Under the pieces are notes generated by a model. It was not told the DNA's origin, searched no databases, and was given only the letters and a program-made list of their open reading frames with translations. DNA of 53,765 nucleotides from a virus. Positions 25,612 through 32,505 of the stretch are shown here, in pieces (within the stretch, counting starts at the first letter, position 1; each line of letters opens with the position of its first letter). Position numbers and translations under genes: made by a program. Where the stretch lies: the IMG/VR virus record IMGVR_UViG_3300032046_000032, positions 1 to 53,765 of that record; one strand, given 5' to 3'.

Positions 25612-25742
25612 TGCAGGCAGATCTCCTTCGATGCGTGAGACCTGCCTGCAGATGCCGCCCCACCGTCAAACGAAGGCCGTTAGGCCTCCGACACAAGTGG
25701 GACAGCTCAGCGAGTGGGAGGGTCGTTCACCACCTCCCACTC
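25612..25742 (-). promoter_or_regulatory. Three-hairpin leader of the RuvC-like gene
   Basis: Stems are TGCAGGCAG/CTGCCTGCA (25612-25650), AGGCC/GGCCT with flanking pairs (25671-25690) and GAGTGGGAGG/CCTCCCACTC (25712-25742). All lie between the HTH gene stop and the RuvC-like ribosome binding site. No T-run follows any of them. Confidence 0.75.
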
Positions 25743-25769
25743 ACAGTGAAACAACGCGGAGGTTAGGCG

Positions 25770-26213
25770 TTATTTCTGAAAGGGCGACGGCGCGACCACC
25801 TTGCGGATGGGCTTGCCGTGGCTGTCAAGGCCTTTGGCCTTCAAATCCGCGGCGCGCTTGATCCGGTACTGCTTCTGGCCAGCGTAATCGTACCGCTGCT
25901 CGAGAACGATGCCGAGCGGCTTCAGGGCTACGATCACCTTCTCGTAGTCGGACGGTTTGACGTGGATGACCCACGCTTTGCCGGCCGCGGAAGCCTTGCC
26001 ACCGGCTCTACGAACCCGTGGGGTGACCTTGTATTCGTCCAAGTGGGCTTTCGTGAACGTCCACTGGCCGGCGTCGTTCTTGGCACCTTTTAGGGTGCCC
26101 TCACGAGCCAGCGTGCGGATGCGCATCTCGCCGAGGCCCAAATAGAGCGCGGCGGTCCGCAGATCCATAGGATCTGGGAACTTGACACTGCTGAGGTCGA
26201 TCTGAGTAGACAT
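25770..26213 (-). CDS. HTH protein of the phage-specific paralogue family
   Basis: 147 residues. An excisionase/MerR-like helix-turn-helix (LRTAALYLGLGEMRIRTLAREGTL) is followed by a wing and a C-terminal domain with a tyrosine strand (YRIKRAADLKAKG). It is one of six related proteins in this genome (27279, 29893, 31022, 38049 and a weaker match). Likely a DNA-binding regulator. It has its own promoter at 26259-26287. Confidence 0.7.
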   Translation of the reverse strand: MSTQIDLSSVKFPDPMDLRTAALYLGLGEMRIRTLAREGTLKGAKNDAGQWTFTKAHLDEYKVTPRVRRAGGKASAAGKAWVIHVKPSDYEKVIVALKPLGIVLEQRYDYAGQKQYRIKRAADLKAKGLDSHGKPIRKVVAPSPFQK

Positions 26214-26258
26214 GACTTGCTCCTTTTCTGAACTGAGAATGTTTTGGACTACACGCTC

Positions 26259-26287
26259 ATTGTAAGCTAAGCGCGCATAAAAAGCAA
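26259..26287 (-). promoter_or_regulatory. Promoter of HTH gene 25770
   Basis: Minus strand: -35 TTGCTT (26287-26282), 17-bp spacer, -10 TACAAT (26264-26259). It lacks the CAATGACCC block. Confidence 0.7.
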
Positions 26288-26303
26288 GAGAGGAACTTAG
26301 GTC

Positions 26304-26519
26304 TCATTTACCATGGTTTTTGTGCTCCTTTCCACTAACTAAGTCCCAAAGTTCTTTGGGAGCATCACCTGGCATAGATTTAGGATCCAGGTGGACATGT
26401 TCGGCGAACCACTCTAGGGCTCGTTGGTGCCGGAATAAGGTACGGTTAGTGAAGAAGGCTTCAGCAGCATTAGCTAGCACTACCGCAGCGAGTATAATGA
26501 CTACCGTATCGTTGCTCAT
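26304..26519 (-). CDS. Small membrane-anchored protein
   Basis: 71 residues with one N-terminal membrane segment (VVIILAAVVLANAAEAFF) and a charged cytoplasmic tail containing HQRALEWFAEHVHLDPK. The start overlaps the preceding basic protein's stop (ATGA). Function unknown; small anchored early proteins often act on host targets. Confidence 0.65.
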   Translation of the reverse strand: MSNDTVVIILAAVVLANAAEAFFTNRTLFRHQRALEWFAEHVHLDPKSMPGDAPKELWDLVSGKEHKNHGK

Positions 26520-26647
26520 TTACGCCTCTTTGAGCCCTTCTTAGCACGCTGGCGGTTCACTTTCACGCTCGCCTTTGCTCTCTTGAGACGCTTCTTCTCT
26601 TTGGCTTCAGCAACCTTGTCGTGCCAGTAACAGGGTGTGTCAGTCAT
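26516..26647 (-). CDS. Small highly basic protein (43 residues)
   Basis: ATG 26647 with AGAAGGAGCCACA upstream; the TGA overlaps the next ATG. The chain MTDTPCYWHDKVAEAKEKKR then continues with Lys/Arg every second or third residue. It is the first gene of a transcript from promoter 26704-26732. Nucleic-acid binding is suggested by charge only. Confidence 0.65.
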   Translation of the reverse strand: MTDTPCYWHDKVAEAKEKKRLKRAKASVKVNRQRAKKGSKRRK

Positions 26648-26703
26648 TGTGGCTCCTTCTATATAGGAAATAGGCAGCCGTACGCCTTGTTTAGTTATGA
26701 TTC

Positions 26704-26741
26704 ATTATAATAGCATTCTCGGTTTTTCACAAGGGTCATTG
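26704..26741 (-). promoter_or_regulatory. Early promoter (CAATGACCC family)
   Basis: Minus strand: CAATGACCC, -35 TTGTGA (26732-26727), 17-bp spacer, -10 TATAAT (26709-26704). A leader stem AGGC/GCCT lies at 26672-26687. Confidence 0.9.
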
Positions 26742-26752
26742 ATGTAATCAAC

Positions 26753-27295
26753 TTAGGTCGTAGGCTCGGAAGCCTGCGACATCACTTCCGCGCAAAGCAT
26801 TAGATAGTGAAACAACTCAGGCTTCACCCTGTTACGCATGCGGCCGTCCTTCAATGCATGGTATAGGTATGACGCCCAGCTAGGGTTCCGTTGCCACAGG
26901 ACGACAAACGCGCGACGTGAAATTGCCCAGTCCCATTCCCTTGGAGGCTCTACAGCTTGGTACGCTCGGCGGACAGTATCCGTGTATGCTAGGATGAAAT
27001 CAGCGGCACTGTACTCGATCGCGTGGATGCCAACGCTCGTCGTTTGGTTATAAGGTATCGCCCTAAGCAGGTTGAGCACACGCCAGATGCGAACGGGTTT
27101 GTCAGTTCCCCGGTGCATGTACACCTCAAGTCTTGCGCAGCAGAGTCTTGCTGTGATGAGTTGGCCCCACATCCCTCTGCAGCTTACCCGAAGCGACTGC
27201 CAAATAGGCTCGTATGCCATCGCAGGCCATGACTGCTCGGGGTATTCTTCAAGCAGTTCGCTGTCATACACGTGGAACTTAGGCCTCGTGTACAT
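26753..27295 (-). CDS. Hypothetical protein
   Basis: 180 residues if ATG 27295 is used (GTG 27304 adds three residues). It is unrecognised, mainly alpha-helical, with WQSLRVSCRGMWGQLITARL, WRVLNLLRAI and SRRAFVVLWQRNPSW. Its start overlaps the end of the HTH gene. The ribosome binding site is weak, so it relies on coupling. Confidence 0.6.
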   Translation of the reverse strand: MYTRPKFHVYDSELLEEYPEQSWPAMAYEPIWQSLRVSCRGMWGQLITARLCCARLEVYMHRGTDKPVRIWRVLNLLRAIPYNQTTSVGIHAIEYSAADFILAYTDTVRRAYQAVEPPREWDWAISRRAFVVLWQRNPSWASYLYHALKDGRMRNRVKPELFHYLMLCAEVMSQASEPTT

Positions 27296-27671
27296 TGTGT
27301 ACACGCTTTTTCGGCTTAGCTACCTTAACCGGGGCTGTGCCGATGACGCCCTTAACAGGGTTCCATGTTCGCATGGTCTCTACCACTCCAGCAAGGCCGT
27401 TCTCTGTAAGCACGATCTTGACGGCCTCGTACTCGGTACGTGTCATGTAAACGACGTACTTGTTACGTCCGTCAGCTCTGTGTGTTTGCCGCTTGGACTG
27501 GCTGAGGAAGAGTTTGATGTCTTCGTCAGTGATTACGTGTCGCTTCACAAGCGACTCAGGGACTATAGGCTCCAGCCCTGATACTAGTTGTCCCTTACGG
27601 ATCAGCGAGCGGACGTAGGCGGGCGTAAAGCCCATCACCTTCGCCGCTTCAGCAATGTTATGTTTTGCCAT
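27279..27671 (-). CDS. HTH protein of the paralogue family
   Basis: 130 residues. Helix-turn-helix AAKVMGFTPAYVRSLIRKG at the N-terminus, a wing (VSGLEPIVPESLVKRHVITD), then RADGRNKYVVYMTRTEYEAV, a motif shared with the protein at 31022 (RADGRTKYFLYAT). The C-terminal end is Lys-rich. Probably a small DNA-binding regulator. Confidence 0.75.
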   Translation of the reverse strand: MAKHNIAEAAKVMGFTPAYVRSLIRKGQLVSGLEPIVPESLVKRHVITDEDIKLFLSQSKRQTHRADGRNKYVVYMTRTEYEAVKIVLTENGLAGVVETMRTWNPVKGVIGTAPVKVAKPKKRVHNVHEA

Positions 27672-27879
27672 CTTGTATCTCCTTTAGGGCGTGTAGGACG
27701 CTACGCATCCCTGCACGCTCAACTAACACAACTAGGACGTCGAACGCGGTTTTATCCGAGCCTGTGATTGGTATCGTACGCAGGTCAATTATGTCCGGAG
27801 ACATAATTGCAGGCTTCGTAGAGTCCAGTGCTCGATCGATACGTACTGCATCTCCTAGCAATAGTCTGCGGGCAGGCAT
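27658..27879 (-). CDS. Hypothetical protein
   Basis: 73 residues (MPARRLLLGDAVRIDRALDS start). The C-terminal helix VLVVLVERAGMRSVLHALKEI is amphipathic. It is translated between two overlapping or abutting genes (27880 upstream, 27671 downstream). Not recognised. Confidence 0.6.
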   Translation of the reverse strand: MPARRLLLGDAVRIDRALDSTKPAIMSPDIIDLRTIPITGSDKTAFDVLVVLVERAGMRSVLHALKEIQDGKT

Positions 27880-28020
27880 TTATGACCCACCGTTCAGGTA
27901 ATGGACACGAGCAGCCGCAGACTCGCGGTCGGCATGATCGCTGTCTATGTGCCATTTGCCAGACGGGTCGTAGAATCCAACTGTCCACAGGCCTGGTTCG
28001 GACTGAATGTAGACGTACAT
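27880..28020 (-). CDS. Conserved small phage protein (46 residues)
   Basis: ATG 28020 with GAAGGAGAGAGCT upstream; the stop abuts the next ATG. The sequence MYVYIQSEPGLWTVGFYDPS, KWHIDSDHADRESAAARVHY, LNGG recalls a small protein family I have seen widely in phages, with conserved Trp, Ser-Asp-His and LNGG. Function unknown. Confidence 0.75.
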   Translation of the reverse strand: MYVYIQSEPGLWTVGFYDPSGKWHIDSDHADRESAAARVHYLNGGS

Positions 28021-28057
28021 AGCTCTCTCCTTCTATATAGTTACTTGATGATGCCTA

Positions 28058-28096
28058 ATTATAACATGAACCAAAGGTTTTTCATAAGGGGCATTG
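28058..28096 (-). promoter_or_regulatory. Early promoter (CAATGCCCC variant)
   Basis: Minus strand: CAATGCCCC, -35 TTATGA (28087-28082), 18-bp spacer, -10 TATAAT (28063-28058). It drives the 28020 gene. Confidence 0.9.
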
Positions 28097-28112
28097 ATAC
28101 AATCGACTTTGG

Positions 28113-28373
28113 TTAATCTGGTAGGGGCTGTCTACTATAGCGGACTTGGCCGCCATCGCGAATTACCTGACGGACTAAGGCGTCGAACTCCGCTTGAGCC
28201 CTATCCAGCTTTTCGTAATACATGTCCGAGTGTCGCATCAGAAAACTGTTGCCGGGGTCAAGACTCACGACGACACACTTGACGCGGTACCCGTTACCGT
28301 ATTCGAAAACGTCTACGGTAGCTTCGTAGGGCCTGTGGGCGTCTTCAAACGTAGCGATTACACGGTTATTCAT
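28113..28373 (-). CDS. Hypothetical protein
   Basis: 86 residues: a beta-rich N-terminal part (VIATFEDAHRPYEATVDVFE) and a helix LDRAQAEFDALVRQVIRDGG. The ribosome binding site is GAAAGGAGAGTAGAAG. Not recognised. Confidence 0.65.
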   Translation of the reverse strand: MNNRVIATFEDAHRPYEATVDVFEYGNGYRVKCVVVSLDPGNSFLMRHSDMYYEKLDRAQAEFDALVRQVIRDGGQVRYSRQPLPD

Positions 28374-28402
28374 CTTCTACTCTCCTTTCGTAGGTTGAAG
28401 CG

Positions 28403-28735
28403 TTATGGGCGGTATTGCATACTTGCCCAATTGGGGAACAAGGTTCTTGCAGTGTCTGCATCTAGCTTATCTCCTGCGCCCAAGACATCTTCAGGCCTAT
28501 GCAGCTGTGTGCAGTACCAAATGTAATCAGGGTTAGCCTGTTCTTCGACCTTGAGTTGCGCTAGCCCAGGCCAACCAATGTAGGCAGCCCAGTCCCCGAT
28601 TGCACCTTCTTTGGCAACAATGTGAACGATAGCAACGTTAGGGTCTCTTACCAATTTGGTAAAGAACTCCTTTGCTTCACACTCTGGTAACTCTGCAACT
28701 GTACACGATTTCACTTCCGTATGGTGGATTCCCAT
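28403..28735 (-). CDS. Hypothetical protein
   Basis: 110 residues, acidic, Trp-rich (AAYIGWPGLAQLK, PDYIWYCTQLH, FPNWASMQYRP). The start follows GAAAGGAGACTGAGA. Its leader carries a long 13-bp-stem RNA element and a tRNA-like T-arm. Not recognised. Confidence 0.65.
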   Translation of the reverse strand: MGIHHTEVKSCTVAELPECEAKEFFTKLVRDPNVAIVHIVAKEGAIGDWAAYIGWPGLAQLKVEEQANPDYIWYCTQLHRPEDVLGAGDKLDADTARTLFPNWASMQYRP

Positions 28736-28764
28736 TCTCAGTCTCCTTTCTTCGAGCGAACATA

Positions 28765-28833
28765 GGTGGTGCAGGACTCCCGATAACCAGTCGGTAGGAG
28801 GGGGGCAATGAACAGTCCCTGTCCTGCACCACC
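28765..28833 (-). promoter_or_regulatory. Long-stem RNA element in the leader of 28403
   Basis: A perfect 13-bp stem, GGTGGTGCAGGAC with GTCCTGCACCACC, encloses a 43-base domain that itself contains a CTCC..CCGA/TCGG..GGAG hairpin. It lies between the stop of 28882 and the ribosome binding site of 28403. No T-run. Confidence 0.8.
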
Positions 28834-28834
28834 A

Positions 28835-28879
28835 GGTGTGAGGGCAGGAATCGAACCTGCCTGTAACACCAGGCTCACC
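28835..28879 (-). ncRNA. tRNA-like remnant with T-arm
   Basis: Minus strand: GTGAG pairs with CTCAC as an acceptor-like stem enclosing a short hairpin (CCTG/CAGG) and a perfect T-arm (GCAGG-TTCGATT-CCTGC), then CACCT. The D-arm and a normal anticodon arm are absent, so it is not a functional tRNA of normal form. Confidence 0.5.
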
Positions 28880-28881
28880 GA

Positions 28882-29121
28882 TTACTCCTTGTAGATGGAG
28901 AAAAACCGCACGCCCTTATATTCAAAGAAGGACTTGAAAGGGTATTCACTGTCTCCGCGTGACGTGGTAACCAACTCACATCCTGAGTAGGCAGGCATAA
29001 GTTCACGCAGGTTAGCTAACCCGCGGATGTACACGCCGTCAGCAGTGATGCTTACAAGTGGCGTCGAGTGGTAGACTTTGGTGAACTTCTTCTGCATCCT
29101 AACGAGCTCTTCAATGTTCAT
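28882..29121 (-). CDS. Hypothetical protein
   Basis: 79 residues: a helix (EELVRMQKKFTKVYH) then beta strands (PLVSITADGVYIRGL, FKSFFEYKGVRFFSIYKE). The ribosome binding site is AAAGGAGAAACAG after a leader hairpin. Not recognised. Confidence 0.65.
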   Translation of the reverse strand: MNIEELVRMQKKFTKVYHSTPLVSITADGVYIRGLANLRELMPAYSGCELVTTSRGDSEYPFKSFFEYKGVRFFSIYKE

Positions 29122-29138
29122 CTGTTTCTCCTTTCAGG

Positions 29139-29195
29139 GCTGAACCGCCCCTGGCTGGCCATCAGTTCACTGGTGGCCAGGTGTGAAGGTTCAGC
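29139..29195 (-). promoter_or_regulatory. TGAAC/GTTCA leader element, copy 1
   Basis: Outer stem GCTGAACC/GGTTCAGC; inner long hairpin CTGGCCA/TGGCCAG with CAG/CTG. It sits between the stop of 29200 and AAAGGAG of 28882. Copies 2 and 3 are at 29469 and 34127. Confidence 0.8.
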
Positions 29196-29199
29196 TAGG

Positions 29200-29442
29200 C
29201 TACTCGCCTGGGGCCATCTTGCGGCCCACGTACATGTTGATCCTCAGGTCGGTGCCGGGGACTTTGGTGAAGCCGCCGGTGTTGGCGACGCCCATCATCT
29301 TGCCACTGTTCGACAGCCCAGTTTCTTCGTGCAAGTCGACGACCAAGATGAGTAGATGTTTGTCCTCGATAATAATGGAAGAGACGTTATTGCCGACATA
29401 CTTCATCTCTCCGAGGTCAACGGTTACGGTATCAGGGGGCAT
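29200..29442 (-). CDS. Hypothetical protein
   Basis: 80 residues, beta-rich: DTVTVDLGEMKYVGNNVSSI, DKHLLILVVDL, LRINMYVGRK. This looks like a small beta-barrel; nothing more can be said. The ribosome binding site is AAAGGAGAATACT. Confidence 0.65.
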   Translation of the reverse strand: MPPDTVTVDLGEMKYVGNNVSSIIIEDKHLLILVVDLHEETGLSNSGKMMGVANTGGFTKVPGTDLRINMYVGRKMAPGE

Positions 29443-29468
29443 AGTATTCTCCTTTCAGTTACTGAGGC

Positions 29469-29532
29469 TGAACCGCCTCGGCTTGCAGACAAACAGCGGC
29501 GTTGCCACTTGTCTGCATGCGGTGGACGTTCA
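29469..29532 (-). promoter_or_regulatory. TGAAC/GTTCA leader element, copy 2
   Basis: Outer TGAAC (29532-29528) with GTTCA (29473-29469); inner 9-bp stem TGCAGACAA/TTGTCTGCA. The TGA of the outer strand is the stop codon of the upstream gene. Confidence 0.8.
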
Positions 29533-29751
29533 GTGACTGTTAATGCACTGTTGTAGGAAGACACTGCCGGTGCCGTCTACAAAGTTACCGTTGAGCTGGT
29601 TGCAGAAGAATTCAACTTGGGCAGCTGTGCTTGCACGACGAAACTCTTCGATGAACTCGAGACGCTGTTGCGGTGGTACGAGTCGCTGCCACTTAGATAG
29701 GAACTGGAACTGGACTCCTGTTGCTTGATGTAGGGACATCGATAGTGTCAT
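29530..29751 (-). CDS. Hypothetical protein
   Basis: 73 residues from ATG 29751, chosen for GGAGGTAAC upstream and the ATGA overlap with the proline-rich gene. Helical: QFQFLSKWQRLVPPQQRLEF, RRASTAAQVEFFCNQLN. Not recognised. Confidence 0.65.
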   Translation of the reverse strand: MTLSMSLHQATGVQFQFLSKWQRLVPPQQRLEFIEEFRRASTAAQVEFFCNQLNGNFVDGTGSVFLQQCINSH

Positions 29752-29909
29752 GTTACCTCCACAGGCGTCGGCAGCTCGATCGGGATTGGCTTTGGAACGG
29801 GCCAATTTGGTACTGCGATTGGCTCTTCCTTGGGCTTCGGCACCCTCTTTGGAATGGGCTGGGGAATCGGGCGCTCAGTGATTCTTACATGTTTACCAAT
29901 CTGGGACAT
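29748..29909 (-). CDS. Small proline-rich protein (53 residues)
   Basis: Starts at ATG 29909 (TGAGGTACCAAG upstream). After MSQIGKHVRITERPIPQPIP the chain repeats Pro-X-Pro-Lys/Ile almost to its end, a likely extended polyproline rod. Overlaps both neighbours. Function unknown; possibly an SH3-ligand-like or membrane-spanning spacer, but no partner is evident. Confidence 0.6.
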   Translation of the reverse strand: MSQIGKHVRITERPIPQPIPKRVPKPKEEPIAVPNWPVPKPIPIELPTPVEVT

Positions 29910-30168
29910 CTTGGTACCTCATTTCTTTGAGCAATACGCGGACTGCGTCTTCTTCTTCTGCAGTGAGACGCAGCTTTACAGTACGGCGTACTCTGCGGGA
30001 TTCCATGTACGCCTTAACGCTTTCTTTGGTAAGGTACACTTTGTTTACGCCAGCATTGATTGGCTCAGTATGATCGACCACCAAGCGTCCCCGTTTCACG
30101 AGTGCGCGTACGAAGTGGTGATCGCAACCGATCCTTAAACTGGCTTCTTTGATACTTATGTAGTCCAT
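29893..30168 (-). CDS. HTH protein of the paralogue family (short)
   Basis: 91 residues. MDYISIKEASLRIGCDHHFV is a classic excisionase-like HTH, with NKVYLTKESVKAYMESRRV as the wing and following helix. The C-terminal part (LTAEEEDAVRVLLKEM) differs from its paralogues. Probable DNA-binding regulator. The ribosome binding site is GGAGAGACCCT. Confidence 0.75.
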   Translation of the reverse strand: MDYISIKEASLRIGCDHHFVRALVKRGRLVVDHTEPINAGVNKVYLTKESVKAYMESRRVRRTVKLRLTAEEEDAVRVLLKEMRYQDVPDW

Positions 30169-30887
30169 AGGGTCTCTCCAGCAGGTAGCACGTCGTTAGG
30201 ACTGAGTACGGGGACCCCGTACAGCCTCGATACTACCTTGGCGAAGTGCTTGTTAGGGTAGTTTAGCACCCCCGTGATAACCGCGTACTCCGCTCTGCAG
30301 CCGACGGCACACTCGATAATCGTACCGCCAATCTGCGCTCGGACTACGACAGCCCTTGATGAAACGTAGGCCGCTGCATCCTTTACCCCCCAAAAAAAGT
30401 ACAGACCGCAGGAGCAAGTCTCCCCCATGCATGCTCCAGCGTAACCGGGCCGCGGACGCTTGGCACAATACGCGCGGGTTACTTTGTGCGGGTGCCAACA
30501 GAAGTCACCGTCTCTTGATCCTAGGATTCGCTCTCCTCGGCTATCGACTGTTAGGCATATGGCCTTCCAGGCTACGTCTACTGAAGGTAAGTTAGATTCA
30601 GGCTCTGGCTCTGGCTCTAGTACAGCCCCAAGTGTAGCAATGGTACACGGCGGAAAGTGTGTTATAACAAGTACGCCTAGGTCGCGTAAGTTAGCGCCAT
30701 GCTTGAGGGCTATATGCCTAAGGGAGCGTAGGTGCGATCCAGAGTTACTTGTCCATTGGGCGCCCGCGCACTCGGCACATGTGTCGTCGATCGGTGGGTG
30801 CCAGTAGCCCCGTGCGTCAAGATGCAGGTTTGGCGGCTGTAGCCGCTTGGCGACATACTCTGCAAACGCGCTGTCTAATGCCTTCAT
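30156..30887 (-). CDS. Cysteine-rich protein with CxCG domain
   Basis: 243 residues. An N-terminal zinc-finger-like part has TCAECAGAQW and His pairs at HLRSLRHIALKH. The C-terminal half contains CAKRP, ACMGETCSCGLYFFWGV, then RAQIGGTIIECAVGCRAEYA, a Cys-rich pattern of a type I recall from phage proteins with a CSCGIYA-like motif. Substrate unknown; zinc binding is likely. Leader RNA hairpins lie upstream. Confidence 0.65.
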   Translation of the reverse strand: MKALDSAFAEYVAKRLQPPNLHLDARGYWHPPIDDTCAECAGAQWTSNSGSHLRSLRHIALKHGANLRDLGVLVITHFPPCTIATLGAVLEPEPEPESNLPSVDVAWKAICLTVDSRGERILGSRDGDFCWHPHKVTRAYCAKRPRPGYAGACMGETCSCGLYFFWGVKDAAAYVSSRAVVVRAQIGGTIIECAVGCRAEYAVITGVLNYPNKHFAKVVSRLYGVPVLSPNDVLPAGETLWTT

Positions 30888-30919
30888 TGATTCCTCCTTT
30901 CGTATCGAGGTTGGTGGGC

Positions 30920-31007
30920 AGGGGCTAGGGGGAGATAACCCAGCCCCTACCGACCAGTGAGTAAATGCTCACCAGCGCAGCCACTAGCCCCCCCCGCTAA
31001 TGGCTGC
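30920..31007 (-). promoter_or_regulatory. Multi-hairpin leader of the Cys-rich gene
   Basis: Stems: AGGGGCT/AGCCCCT (30920-30948), GTGAG/CTCAC (30957-30971) and GCAGCCA..AGC / GCT..TGGCTGC (30977-31007). They fill the gap between the HTH gene stop and AAAGGAGGAATCA. Confidence 0.75.
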
Positions 31008-31021
31008 TAGGTGCGCACCAG

Positions 31022-31366
31022 TTACTGTGGAACAGCAACTGCAACGAGCTTCGCAGCTTTAGCTTTGGGGACGTACGCACGCTTCAGGTTGACGCGCAGC
31101 CCTGTGGGCAGCGTGGCAATCTCTTCGGCGGTAGCGTACAGGAAGTACTTCGTGCGCCCGTCCGCGCGGCCGAACCGCTTGCCGACGCCTTTGCGCCAGG
31201 CTTCGAGGTCCGTACCTAGGATCTCGTGGCGCACACCTTCCTTGCGTCCTTCGATCGGCGCTAGTACGCTAATCAGCGCACCAGTCTTGATCGCGTGGCG
31301 AACGTACTGGGCGGTCAGGCCCACTTTCTTCGCCGCGGTTGTGATGGTGTACACGTTCGATTTCAT
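31022..31366 (-). CDS. HTH protein of the paralogue family
   Basis: 114 residues from ATG 31366 (AAAGGAGAACATC upstream). Helix-turn-helix YTITTAAKKVGLTAQYVRHA, a wing with EGVRHEILGTDLEAWRKG, then RADGRTKYFLYATAEEIATL shared with 27279. Basic tail. The AWRK motif is shared with 38049 on the other strand. Confidence 0.75.
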   Translation of the reverse strand: MKSNVYTITTAAKKVGLTAQYVRHAIKTGALISVLAPIEGRKEGVRHEILGTDLEAWRKGVGKRFGRADGRTKYFLYATAEEIATLPTGLRVNLKRAYVPKAKAAKLVAVAVPQ

Positions 31367-31418
31367 GATGTTCTCCTTTCTATATAGGTTTCGAGCAGTC
31401 TTGTAGCTCGATAAACAA

Positions 31419-31456
31419 ATTATAACCTGTCTCCTATGAACTTCATAAGGGGCATT
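31419..31456 (-). promoter_or_regulatory. Early promoter (CAATGCCCC variant)
   Basis: Minus strand: CAATGCCCC, -35 TTATGA (31448-31443), 18-bp spacer, -10 TATAAT (31424-31419). Leader hairpin CGAGC/GCTCG (31392-31410). Confidence 0.9.
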
Positions 31457-31460
31457 GCGG

Positions 31461-31868
31461 CTAGCTCTTTTCTGGATTGTGGAAGCCGTATTTCTCTGCA
31501 ACAGCCCGGTAAAGTGGAAGGCCGTACGGCGCGTACTCTGAAAAGTTGACGAGGTCGTCTTCGAGGATCCATAGCCACATCTTGACGACGCCATACATTA
31601 GCGATGATGAGATCCCTCGCCCGTTGATGGCCTTCTCAAATGCAAACGCCAGATCTTCTGAGAGCTGACGGCGTACGGCTTCTTCTGTCCACGGTAGCGC
31701 CGTCCAACTGTTAGGATCTGCTTTGTAGCCAAACTTCTCTACTTCGGTGACTGGGAAGAAGCTTACGAGGCGTGAGTAGTCGCGGCTGTCGATTATTGCA
31801 CATGTTCGACGGTCATAGCCAACAGTACCGTCTTCCACAGCTTTCAAGACTGCGTCTTGAGTTAGCAT
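31461..31868 (-). CDS. Hypothetical protein
   Basis: 135 residues: MLTQDAVLKAVEDGTVGYDR, a helix QLSEDLAFAFEKAINGRGIS and MWLWILEDDLVNF. Not recognised. The ribosome binding site is AAAGGAGAGTCAC. Confidence 0.65.
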   Translation of the reverse strand: MLTQDAVLKAVEDGTVGYDRRTCAIIDSRDYSRLVSFFPVTEVEKFGYKADPNSWTALPWTEEAVRRQLSEDLAFAFEKAINGRGISSSLMYGVVKMWLWILEDDLVNFSEYAPYGLPLYRAVAEKYGFHNPEKS

Positions 31869-31883
31869 GTGACTCTCCTTTCG

Positions 31884-32060
31884 TTAGTCGACTGGGTCGA
31901 GCTCGTCGCGTTCGTTTTCGCGGCGAGCCAATTCTCGGGCGAATTCCGCCCAGCGAGGGTTGCTCTCGTCGATCATCTGAGCGAGCTGTTCGTCGGTGTA
32001 GGACTCTACGGGGTCCATTCGGTTCCTGAATAGGAAGTCCGCGATTGGTTCTGTTATCAT
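31884..32060 (-). CDS. Small acidic hypothetical protein
   Basis: 58 residues from ATG 32060 (AAAGGAGACGT upstream). MITEPIADFLFRNRMDPVES then DEQLAQMIDESNPRWAEFAR. Helical and acidic. Its leader holds a two-layer hairpin. Not recognised. Confidence 0.65.
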   Translation of the reverse strand: MITEPIADFLFRNRMDPVESYTDEQLAQMIDESNPRWAEFARELARRENERDELDPVD

Positions 32061-32095
32061 ACGTCTCCTTTCTGTGGCTTGGTTACTTAGGTAAA

Positions 32096-32175
32096 GCGCA
32101 CATTGAGGGGCCCTATCGTCACACATGCCCGACGTTGATAAGGCCCCGTGATGTACGCTCAGCACAGGGCTGAGT
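32096..32175 (-). promoter_or_regulatory. Two-hairpin leader
   Basis: Outer GCGTACAT/ATGTGCGC with inner GATA-GGGGCC type stem (32107-32147), plus CTCAG/CTGAG (32159-32175). It separates the stop of 32208 from the ribosome binding site of 31884. Confidence 0.75.
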
Positions 32176-32207
32176 GTTATATCGATTCTGGTGTCAGCTG
32201 TTAGCTG

Positions 32208-32399
32208 TCAGGCGTCGATGCCGGCTTCGCGTTTGTCTGCGCATGTGTCGCAGTAGTACCCACTAGGCCGGCCTTCAGTGTGCTTCCTGTAGCGCCACTT
32301 CCATGTAGGCCCTGTGCGTGGCAGCTTCTTTCCACAACTGCATCGCCACGTACTACGTGTTGACGCGCGGGTATGGTTTCCGTTCTTAGTCCTAGTCAT
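32208..32399 (-). CDS. Small zinc-ribbon-like basic protein
   Basis: 63 residues from ATG 32399 (AAAGGAGAGAAACA). Cys pairs WRCSCGKKL and YYCDTCADK frame a basic middle (WKWRYRKHTEGRP). Probably binds zinc and nucleic acid. Confidence 0.65.
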   Translation of the reverse strand: MTRTKNGNHTRASTRSTWRCSCGKKLPRTGPTWKWRYRKHTEGRPSGYYCDTCADKREAGIDA

Positions 32400-32417
32400 T
32401 GTTTCTCTCCTTTTGGT

Positions 32418-32454
32418 CGATCGGGTCGATCGTAAGTCTGTGGCATGTGCCACA
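32418..32454 (-). promoter_or_regulatory. Two inverted repeats between genes
   Basis: Palindromes CGATCG..CGATCG (32418-32432) and TGTGGCA-TG-TGCCACA (32439-32454), just upstream of the AAAGGAG for 32399. They may act as DNA operators or leader hairpins. Confidence 0.65.
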
Positions 32455-32505
32455 TTCGCAAGCGCGCTACCGTCTAGGTGGTACGCTAGCGGTTGGGGTC
32501 ATGCG

